From Rhyacophila brunnea (lineage: Eukaryota > Arthropoda > Insecta > Trichoptera > Rhyacophilidae): a DNA stretch of 64,000 bases. Position 1 is the stretch's first letter. Every line of letters begins with the position of its first letter. Under the pieces are notes generated by a model. That model had not been told where the DNA came from. It searched no databases and worked only from the letters and a program-made list of their open reading frames with translations. A program made the translations under genes and the position numbers. This document shows, piece by piece, positions 12,301 through 24,300 of the stretch. The stretch is taken from contig JAGYXB010000449.1 in assembly GCA_022495005.1 (NCBI GenBank), positions 372,001-436,000 of the forward strand, read 5' to 3'.

Positions 12301-15300
12301 ATACAACATTTCACGGTGAAGTGTGATAGGGCGAACTGCGTCCTGAAAAACATGCAATATTGACTTATGGGATTGTTCCCCCCGGCCATCGATTTCATTT
12401 ACTTGATTGTAAAGCAAAAAATTACAAAAATGTTCTTCAAATTTATTACAGCCTACAAAAACAATTTAATGAGACGGGTGTGATTGCATATTTTTACATA
12501 AATAATTATTTATAAATATTATTTATCTATATCGGATAAAATATTGTGATCGTGTGAAAATTCAACTTTGAAATTTTGACTGATTTTTATCAGGTATCGT
12601 CTAGTGATCACATTTTTCTGTTGTTTTTTTCAAATACTGAAATATTTCGCAGCTCCCTAGCAAGAGCTTCAAGGAGCCGCGCCCCCCAGTTTGAAAAGTA
12701 CTGCCATAAACAAACCCAATCTTGTCATAGAAAGTCACAACATCATTGAGTAAATGTTACTTGTGTTTTCTTCTGTTATCAGGGCTGCTGAAGACGTCTT
12801 TGCGCAGCAGAATGCGTGGAACGCACACCAAGAAGCTGTGTCGCTGTGCACGGCACACGGCCTCACTCAATCGGCTTATTTCATTCAGCGGGACCTTGCT
12901 TTCATGAAAGAGGTACGATTATTATGGTTTTCCACTAATATTCCACAGTGACTAAAACTTATTTTAGTATTTAATACTGAGAATCCTCCTAATCCGGCAC
13001 TTCAGAAGTCTGGCACGTTTAATTATCCAGCACTATCTGAAGGCATTTTGGTTTTTTGTAAATTACGAGAGAGAGTTTTGAATAATCAATCATTTTGATA
13101 AGACAATCGTCGATAAGAGATTATATGGAATATTCATTTCATATATAGGAAATATCATTTTTATGTGATTTATTTTCCAGTTTTCCATAATATATTCCAG
13201 TAGTCTAACAATTCTAGTATACAATCTGACACTATCAGGTTTTATATTGTGCCGGATTAGTGAGAATCCACTATATATCATCGATAGTCCAGTCATAATA
13301 GGTCAAAATAATCCCTTACCTGGAAATTGGTAATCACAAAGAGACGCTTTACGTGGCTGGGACACGTGTTCTGGATGCCGCCAAAGAGTGCGACACTTCG
13401 TACCCTTGTGTGTCCTCAAGGATTCCGTCGCTGTGGACGGCCCTCCATCACCCTGCAGCGGTGCTATAAAAGTGACCTACGTGTTACAGATCTCGCATGG
13501 CGGGATGCACAAGATTTGGTGATGGACCGAGGGAAGTGGTGCGAACTTGTGCTTGCCCTATGCCCCAATGCTGGGTTGTGACAGGGTGAAAGAAGAAGAA
13601 GACCTGGAAATAATTCCATTTGCATATGCATCGTGCTAATGCACGGTAATAACATGTCAAAATTGCACTCTTATTGGTAATTCACTCTACAGTGGCGCAA
13701 AAACGAGTCGCAATTGTATTGCTAATAATTGCAAGCACTGAAACAGGCATTGTATCTAATAATACTAATACACAATTCAAATCGACCATGGTGGCACTAT
13801 AGAATAATTTAACTATACATGGTGTATTACAGCCGCCATTTTAGTAAATGGCGGCTGATTAAGCTAGCGATCTAACTGTACTAAGTAATTCAGAATAATT
13901 ATGGTATCTGAGATTTCAAATTCTATAATTTTCTTTTTATTCACGAAAGAATATAGCCAGGATTTTGCCACATCTTGTAGCAATTAGTGACAGGGTTCTC
14001 TACCTTGAACCTGGATATATACTCATCATTCTTATAATAAGTTCGTATTTTTTATGATGTTTGTAGAGAGAACCCGTGCTACTGAAAGAACTGCGCAAAG
14101 TGAAAACTCCAACGCGCAGTTTTCAATGGCTAACCCAGATCTGGCTGCCGGCCAACTGGATCATCAGGCGCAACTTCCAGGGCCAGTCGGAAGTCATCCC
14201 GACTGTGCTGACCAATCAAATCACGAGCATAGTGACGCCCCGATCCGATCCCAGCCAACCCGTTTTTCTCATTGAGAAAGAGAACTCAAGAACAACAACC
14301 ACTAGATGGCCGATGTGGCGATGGATTAACTATTGCCACAGGTGGTTGTTTTATGATTTTATTTTCCGCATTATATTAATATTTAGTTTACCACTGCTAT
14401 TGGTACTTAGATTATATCGTTGATGTTTTATGTTCAGGATGGATCTACTGTTAAGGATAGTATTTTGTATATAATTTCGTATTGTTTGAATTTTTACATT
14501 AACAATAATTGATAAACCAACATTATGTTTTTGTTACAATTTCTTGTTTGGTATGGTCCAAAGTATACCTCACCAATAAGCTCATTTCAATTTATTTATT
14601 TACATCATCATGGACTTTACAAATTAATAATTCAAGACGTTCACATTATTCAATCACTCAATTATGTTAAATAAATAAATTACGGTGGCCTTCATACTCC
14701 AATGCGAAAGTCACTGACTTCTCATCCGGGGGCTCCAAGTTTGATACCTGGTGAGGTCACAAGACATTTATGTGATTTTATCAAAGCCTGTGTACTTCTG
14801 TGATTGTTCCGCTGCTACTACTATACTTACTACTGTCATTGGGCTTGATGGCCTGTTGTAGTGGTAAAAAAAACTACATAGGTCCTCGTTATCCGAGGAT
14901 ACTCGGATAATCAGGACCCTCTGTATAGATTACTCAATATTGCAAATTTCTCAAAAATTAAGAGTCAATTGCAAACTTCAATAGAAAGTATTGCCTGAAT
15001 ATTGTACTACATTATATTATTGAGTAAACATTAAATGATTATATTGTAATATGCGTGATAATTTAACAATTTGAAGAAATTTTGTAACCGTGGATATTTT
15101 ATGAAACAATTTTAGAATGAGGACGTTTAAAATAATATGTATTAATTTATGCGAAAAGATAGGGCATTATAATGATTTGCAAAGTGTTCAAAGACTGTTC
15201 ATGCTTAAATGTCGAGCTTACCTGAAATTTTTAATTTTTCATCATATGCCACAATAGTGTTTAAGTGCTCTTTAATTTCGTGCGTGCAAGGCCGGCCATA

Positions 15301-18300
15301 GAAAATGAGCATAATATTATGTATACTCGCTGTACACTCATAATACTGGCGATTGTTTTAAATAATTTAATATATTGTACACACAATGCCATCTCTTGTA
15401 ATCATGATGAAATACAAGTCTTTATGATATACCTACTTTTAAAATATTTCCAAAAAAGATGTTTACTAGGTTTAATTTGCGGCCCGCCAGGTATCGTAAT
15501 GCTAATACTTCCCTGCATTTAATGGTTAAACGTCGTAAAAACAGGAAATAGAAACGTTGTAAAAATACAATAATCAATGTGAACACTGAGAGCGGTGAAG
15601 AGTCTACCGAGAGTGTTAAACAGAGCGTATTTGAAAGATAAAACCACGTCCATCCAAATACTCACGTAAGTGGAATATTTGACCAAAGCGAGATATGATT
15701 GAACACAGTTTTATGTTATTATCAAATTCACAGATTCAACCTATATACAAAATTATTACTTGACATCTATTTCTTTTCATAAATCTTTTTATTTTTTCCA
15801 TAGCGTTATGTGCATGATAATATTTTCAGTGATTATTTGAGTCGTATAGTATCAAAAGTAGATCTGTGTGTTATTTATTCATCATTTCGAGAAAATGATG
15901 AAAAACGTTTTCTTGGGTTTTTTTAGTGTTATAATAGCATGAAATACGTTTCTACATTTAGAAATTAGAAATTCAATTCAAATTCAACAGTTCTACTTTT
16001 GTTTCCAATGTATCGAACAGCTATAATTCTGATACCAAGCCCTATTTTCCATCACAATTTTATACCACACAGATATGATTTTGATTCGAATATTATATTG
16101 CTAGTCGTACATTATGGTCAGAAGAATAATTTGGCATACTTAGTTAAATTTCGATACATTTGCAACAGTTCTAGTTTTGATACTATACGACTCATTTAAT
16201 CCTTTGGCATATTTCTATTTTTAAAAATAGTATGCTTTTTTTTAAAAACTAAATAATTTATTATCAAGTATCCATTTTTGACCATATATCACCGATATAT
16301 TATTTTTGGCAACTTGTTTTTGAAACCCATTAATTTTGTCTATTGCTTTAATTCCACGTGTTGTTGCCGTCGCTGTGATTTATTACTTGTTTTATTTTTG
16401 AAAGTGGCAATGGTTTGATTTGACAGAACTTGGTGTTGGAGTTGGAATGCGATGTTCCTATTTGGTGTTGTCATTCCGTGGTGTTCCCCACTTTCCCTCA
16501 GGGCCCTTTTCTATATGGAGCCTTTTATGCCCGACTTGGAATTATCGCAGGTAAGTGCAAACACCTTCTATAAAATCTAATATCAGAGTAGCCTATTATT
16601 TCCTCCAGTCCTTTTTATTGAAGAGAATTTTTTTACAAGCGGTACAGCAAATTTTCTGATAGAGTAAATCTGGCTGATGGTAAAAAAAAAGTCATAGCCG
16701 ATTCATCCAACCAAAAACTTTTTGGTTGGCAGCCAAGAACGCCACCAATTGCTCCATAATGAATGTGAAAATTTTAGACTAGACTAAGGGCCCTATGCAC
16801 TGTCATACATACTTATTTAAATAAATAGGCTTATGGGTTATCTAGTTGATTTCGGAGTGCGAAACAAAATGCATTGTGCATAATGAATAGTTCATGGGAT
16901 CCTTCTTCTAACCTAAATCCTGAAGCCTATGCCGACATAAAATTAAAAAAATGTTATTAAAAAATGACATTGCCATGTTGTTAAATACGTAATAGGTACG
17001 TAGGGTTCATAATTCTGACGTCTTTACATTTGGCTCTTAGTGCACACAACTACTTGATAAAGTACATTGCGTTGATTTTCAGTTGGACCGGCCAACCACG
17101 TAAATTGCTCAATGGTCACATAGATATAAAAAAATCCTTAGAATTGGAGATTATTTTGGTTATTTTGTCTTTTATGACACATGTCCCTACCTATACAAAG
17201 ACTATTTAACTGATAAGTAACTTTGTGAGTGTGCCGAAAACCTTAATGGAAGTGAAGATGGGATTAAGTGATATAGTGATAATGATAATTCCAAGCACAA
17301 TTGTCGTACTTTGATGATGATGAAAATGGAGAGCAAAACAAAAAGTTTCGTTTAATAACAAACCTTTCTACGGATAGAAAATTTGCATGAAATAGCTCCC
17401 ACTCTGTATATCTGATATTGATGGCAGAAAGTGATGGAGGATGCCTGTCTCCGCAGTATATTTTATTATTAAAGTGAAATTTAATTTTTTCAGGTGAATG
17501 GCACGCTGTTTCCTCGTAAGAGTAGCGTCACGCAAACCGTATGTTCTCGTTTGATCTCGCTATGGCGGCACATATCAAAGTCCCGAACGCACTTTGAAAC
17601 AAAACCGGATACAGGTTCGTCTACACTTTGTTTCCCATGTACCACGTGTTCTGTCCATATTTTTGGATATTTGTTTATCAATTGGATGGATCATAATATA
17701 TCAGGAAGGTTTAAACACACAATCATAAGCCTACTGGGTTTTTGGTCTCTGAAACACAAAAAAAAATCGAGGTACAGTACACTCTCAGTAATTCGCCGCT
17801 CGATTATCCAACTACTATAATCCGCCGTTATTTTTATTAGTTGAAAGCACAAAATCAAGCTCTATAATTCGCCTGAACAAGTGGTTGTGTCAAGTGATTC
17901 ACTGTTTAATATTTAGTTAATTAACTTGGTTTATAAATATGTATAATTTAGTAAATACTTGATTTTGATTATAAATAAAACCGTAATATGCTAGTACAAA
18001 TTTCTCAAAAAAACTATTTTGACGAAATACCTGTCTTAATTTTTACCATATTTTGTATGTATGCACTATAATCCGCCGCTTTCACTAATTGGACATTTGT
18101 CTGGTTTTTGGGATGGCGGATTACTGAGAGAGTACACAAGATCGTTTTGTCTGTACTCTAGCTGGATTCAAAACAAGTGTTCGGTATTGGCTAATGTACC
18201 ATTTGTATTTATGTCTGCAGGATTTATAGGCAAGGGGCTGACGCGGCACATCAACCGGATGTGGAACTACATGATAAAGGGGACCCTGGGTACTCTCTTC

Positions 18301-21300
18301 ATCCTGGTGGTGTTTCCACTTGGTTGTTTCCTTGCCGCCGCACTCAGTCTAGTGGCCGCTCTCACCACCTTTCTCTGGATGCCACTGCTCACCCTTCTGC
18401 TGCATTTGCTAATGGTCACTGTCTACGATCTGGACAGTCCTGATCCTGCCAGAAGAAATAGGTAAATCTGCATTACAGTTATTGTGTCTATATAGTTACA
18501 TCAAGAGTGTCGATAGGTTCAGAGTGTACGTTACTTTAAATGGCACCACAAAGGAAGCTCGCTACTTGAATGGAAATAGCTGATTGTATTGTCAGAACTA
18601 CATTGCCTCGTAGACGGTACCAAATTGAGAGGCCATCCACAGACTGAAACCGTATGCGGTTTAGAACCGTGTGCCATACTAAACTTATTATTTTTGTTCA
18701 TGGAAATATATTTTCAGAAAGTATATTATAAGCATCTGATCGTATCCGTTTATACCATACACTTACACAACTTAGTGAAAATATATTTTCATGAACAGAA
18801 ATCATTAGTTGAGTATGGCACATGGTTCTAAACCGTGTTCGGTTTCAGTCTATGGATGGCCTTTGAGTCACCTTACAAGTATTCAGCAACTGTATGCTGA
18901 GCTTCAAGAACAGACGTTTTCCATAGTTATCAGGTTATGGAGATGTGCGTTCGTCAGAAATAAGGAGTTTTAATAAACTATTTCTTTTATTCAACGAATA
19001 AGATACAAGATTTCAGAATGTAACATTCTATATACTGAATATACATAATTTGAAAACATCTCATCCATATACACACTAGAAAAAATCATTTTGTAGAAAA
19101 AAATGTGATGGGACTTGAACCTGTATCTGCCGGATTCGGGCCAGTATGCTTTACCAATTAAACTACGGGAATCTTATTGTTATACATAGTAGAATAGAAA
19201 ATACGATAACCAAATACTATGTATATTGTTTTCATCTTGTTATAGATTTTTCATCATAGTGGAAGCAGTAATATGGAACATTCTTATCCAGGGATGTATA
19301 CAGCCGATCCTCGCTCTGTTTGTTGCCGTAGTCCTGTGTCCCATCGCTGCATTTCTATTATTTACAGGTATATACATAGCACTTTTATACATTTGTTTTA
19401 TTTTAATAGTTAACTATTAAGATTATTTTAGTGTAAAAAATTGCACATTGCATATAAATGACATTATGCTTGGTGGGTTAGAAAAATATTTATTAAAAAT
19501 AAATAGTACCTAATTTGTATGCCGACAAATGTAGTGTCCCTTCAAAGGAAAATATTTGATTAAAATTATTTGATACTCATCCCACTATCTTTTTTTATTT
19601 CATCGACATTTTAAATAATATAATATACAATCGTATGTATTCTGATTCTGATAACATTATTGAGGATCCTCATTGATTAAATTCTGAAATGGTGATCGTT
19701 ACCTCTGCTGTTTCAGTGGGTGTTCTGAGGTACTGGATACGGCTGGGGTGGGACGCCATCTTGTTCCAATGTGTGATACGAAAGCGCGGTCGCGTGCCTT
19801 CATGCGACAGTGCCTTTGTCAAAAGAATCGCAGGACCAGGTCTCGCCCAGGATTACTACTTCCAAATAAGGTAAAATATTTTAAGTAAGAGTATGTCGTG
19901 ACAAAATCTAAAACATTATCATTCTTGACTGTTGTCATTTTGATGTTCTCTGATTATTTATTATCGAATTCGTTTAGAAGCCATTTTATCTACGAGCTAT
20001 GTGTCTGCTACATCTCCATTTAAGGATTTGGGCGTACTTTATTATGTCGCATACTATCATTTACTCTCTTATCCATTTGATCGTTGAGATACAGTAACTC
20101 TCTCAGTAATCTGCCACCCCAAAAACCAGAAAAGTGTCCAATTAGTGAAAGCGGCGGATTATAGTGCATACATACAAAATATGGTGAAAATTAACAGGTC
20201 TTTCGTAAAACTAGCAAATTACGGTTTTATTTATAATCAAAATTAATCATTTACTAAATTATGCTAAATATTAAACAGTAAATCACTTGACACAACCCGC
20301 TGTTTAGTAAGGCAGATATTCTTGAATGGCTTAGGATTCCTGACTTTCCCTATGACCCAAATCTTCATTTTTTGTGTCGCAGTTGCATTGAAGCACATCA
20401 TAATAATTGTGATACGGTCCTTGGGCACTTTCCTCCCTGGTACATTACTTTCTTCGCAATGAATGTACGTTTTACGAAGGAGAAGTTTCCAAAATAAACC
20501 CGTCTCATCTGCGTTGTATACTTGTACGCGGCGGACTACTGAATTTGACAATCGAATACCGGCGAATTTCTTGGCTTGATTTTCTGCTTTCAACTAGTAA
20601 AAATAACGGCAGATTATAGTAGTTGTTGGATAATCAAGCGGCGGATTACTGAGAGTGTACTGTATGTATAATGTTTCTTAAATTAATTTTAAAGCACCTG
20701 TCCTTGAACATTGTTAATTTACTTATGCAGACCTGAGCAAGCATTGGCCGCGCTGGAGTCTCGCATGGAACTAGATGAGCTGGCCTCCTTCCAGCAGACC
20801 ACAGAGGCAGCCATCACCCAGCCGCAAAGAGATTTTGCCCAATTCGTTGAGGCATGCTTCGGTCCCTTCTCTGTCCAGCTAGCCAAGGTAACAATCATGA
20901 ATACATTCACATTGTACATACATTTTTATACAATTGTTTCGTAATTATTATCAATTATGACTTTCCAGACTGGTCCCTATAAGCAGCTCGAAAAGGAAGG
21001 CAGTGATCTGATAGCGTCGTTGCATGAGAAATTGGAACGCCGCAGAAGAGAGCTGAATCTCGGTTTGAGTCAAGCCATTCGATCCAAGATCAAACTGAAC
21101 ACAATAGATCTGAAGGTTAGATGTGAACTAGTTCATCTAATTTTAAAAAGTCAGTGGTTTTCTAAATTTACCCTTTCACGGCACCCTTAGTGTAGAAGGA
21201 TTCTTTCACAGCGACCTAGAAATGTTTTGCAATTAAAAAATTAAAAATTGACATTCAGAATTTTTCTCTTACTTACTTACCTTACTTGAGCGGTTACATG

Positions 21301-24300
21301 TAAATTGTACCTACAACATTTAACCATGTCACAGTTCGCTGTGAGCTTTCTAATCAGAAAGAGGTGACCATCTACGGTCTCCAATTTTATTAGATTCAAT
21401 ATAAACATTAATTCAATTTTCATAGCTGATTTTGGCAAAATTCATGAATTCAAGAATGTAAACCTAACCTAACCTAACAAATAATCCAGTATATCGGCTA
21501 TTTTCAAAATTTGTTTGTTGCGGCTCCCCATAAAGTGTAAACCGACAAGAACCGTGTTTTATTTAGACATGAATTTTATGTCAGCACAGAGGTTGGACGA
21601 TCTTTAATATACGGCCATATATTTCTGCTACAACATTTCAGGGTGAAGTGTGATACGGTAAACTGCATACATACAAGTTTCCGTACACGTACTTGAGCTA
21701 CCATTCGAAAGTGTCCGTATCAAAGTTTGACATAATAATGTGTCGATTAGTATCAAATTCGCCACAGACAGTCCACTATAATTTTTTTTAAAGATTTTTA
21801 CGGCTACATATTGAGTTTATATAAGCAAAGGAATACTTTGTGTGCAGAACAAATGAACCAACGTCCATATTTTTGGTTGAAAAATTCATCATATTATAAG
21901 GTGCAGGTGGCTATATTGGTAAACACATTGGAACTGATGGATGTGGGTTCGAATCCCGTTCTGCACCATATTTTTCAGTCCCGTTCGGCACGCCCACGAT
22001 GGCCTAGCAGTAAGGTATCAGCGTTTAATGTTGTGGTTCCCTGGTTCGAATCCCAGATATGGCAAATTCACATATTGTTTACCAATGTGTGTTTAGATGC
22101 AGTGTAGAGTGTGTAGTGCAGATGGACCTAATAGGTTGAACTAGTGGTTAACATCCATTTCCTGTAAAAAAAATCTATCAATTTGTGTTGACATATCCAC
22201 TATTGATACAACCTTGTTGAATGAAAAATAGTTTATCGACAGTGATGGTTTGTCCTTAATCTAGATTGTCATCCAGCAAGCGGCGATGCTTCTCTCTCGT
22301 TTCTACCCACTGAACGTGATTAGCCGCCTGCGCATGTCAGAAGAGGAGTACTGGGAAGGAAGAGGGCTCAGTCCTAATGACTGGGCGGGCCTCGCCGGGA
22401 TTCTGTACGCTGATCTCTTTGGCTTAGATTTCCTGACACCACTCGGAGAGGCCGACACTCGCTTCAGACTAGAGCCGCATCAGCAGGCTGATCTTTCCAG
22501 ATATGCGGACATGGTGCACACCACAGAAATAGGTGAGAAGAAAAGACTTTTTTCTAGTCTATGTTCCTTAGGTGGAGTATGTGGACACCATCACCCTGTG
22601 TCTTTGCCGTAGACACCTTATGGATAGTATTTAGCGGCCTTGATGCCAGATTCCGGTGTGCTTGAAGTAAAGGTAGGCCAGGTAGAGACTTGGCATTTGT
22701 CCAGTGTCATTTCTTTAACTTAAATGTGAGAGGTTGCATAGTCCTTTTCCTTGCCTCAATTTAACTGATAAAAGTTTCACTGTATGTATCTGTTCTCGAA
22801 ACTAAGCATTCGATTATTTGAATCTTTGTAATGTGCCATGATTCTAACCTAACCTAAAACTATACCGTCAAATTGCAAGGGCAGTACTTGCTTTTGACCG
22901 AGTACAACTGGAGATTTTGTCTGGATATGTTATTCGGACAGCACCTATCTTTGCAAAGGGCCATCTCCGATGATGTATATCTCCAGATATATAAAGCTGC
23001 TAATACTCATGAAGTTTTGTATGTGTTTTTTGTTTTCTCGCATTAATTTTAAGCCAAATACATACAAAGAGTGTTATTTAAAAAAAAAAAACAATATTTT
23101 ATTTCATGTTCCTCAGTGGAAGGCGGTCCAGATCTTTTGGGAGCCGTGTACAGTCCCCGCGGTAACATCACAGTGCAGCCGCCTTGCCTGGACGTATCGG
23201 CATTCAACCCTCGCTCCAGATTACTCACAACACCCAAGGAGAAGAGAACGTAATGATATATATATATAGAATATGACAGAACCTTCTAAAACCATTTATT
23301 TAGTGTGAATTAGAATCATTCACTTATATTATTCACATAACATAAATGATTTTATAATTTATCCATTTTTATGTTGCCGTATCTTCCTGGCAATTTGAAA
23401 AGTATTGATTAATGGGATGTATGAGTATTTTATTCACCCGCACCAGTTTCTTTAAAACATGCGTTAAATGATAGTAGTGTTTAAAAAGACCACTGTTTTC
23501 CGAGTTGATGCCGTGAAAAGAGTCGATCGGCAATCAGCCGCTAGATAGACAATGGGAAGTGTAGTTGTATGCGATTTCCATTCTGTCATTATGTCTACAA
23601 TAAAGAAAGATCAGTACTACGTTGAAATTTTGTTATCACCTAAAGAAAATAGCTGCCGAAGGATACGATTCAACACTGTGGCCAGAGGCGAAGTTATGAC
23701 CAGAGACAGGTACAGGAACTTTTCTAGTTAATCGGCCCTAATTTAAATTATTACCTACTATACTTACACATATAAATAAACATATGAACAATGAAAAAAA
23801 ATTCTCATGAAACAGAATGAATCTTATTGTCAATTAATATTGAACGGCTCGGAAGGCGGTAAAAATGTAATAAAAACAACATACTAATTGCATTATTCAC
23901 GATTTGGTGCCCTGCTGAGTCAGTGCCACCCTTTACTGTCGCCATGTATCGGTGCATTGAATTAAGTTTATCTAGGGTTTATTAAAAAATTCTAATATTT
24001 AATGGCGTCTGTCCTAAAAAGTTAAGGTTTACAATCTCCATAGGATGTTATCAAGTATACTAATTTACTCTGACTAATAAAATGTAAATTGATGCAGGGA
24101 CGTGAATCCAACACTGTCATGGGTCCGTGGCACACTCCCCCGGCCCACTCGTAGGCCGTGGTCAGCGTGGAAGAGACCGGCCGCTCCGAGGCACGTGGCC
24201 CTTCCTGCCAGGCCTCCCCAGCCTCCCGTGCCTCTGCCTGTCCCCCATCCTATTACGGTCGCACTCATTATTTACAATCGGGATGCGGAGACGCCGATCC

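Noticed and set aside
14342..14423. Extension of the exon at 14067 with a hydrophobic end
   Set aside because: The donor at 14341 joins 16427 in phase, and the extension is lost in splicing. A retained-intron form cannot be excluded.
16427..16550. Alternative reading frame starting NLVLELECDVPIWCC
   Set aside because: Open, but breaks phase with both neighbouring exons.
17615..17820. Continuation of the ORF at 17494
   Set aside because: Runs past the GTTCGT donor into a Tigger element.
19104..19173. A functional tRNA gene on the minus strand
   Set aside because: Acceptor ends do not pair and the anticodon loop lacks U33.
21467..21483. Interstitial telomere
   Set aside because: The CCTAA run is a fixed part of repeat family D.
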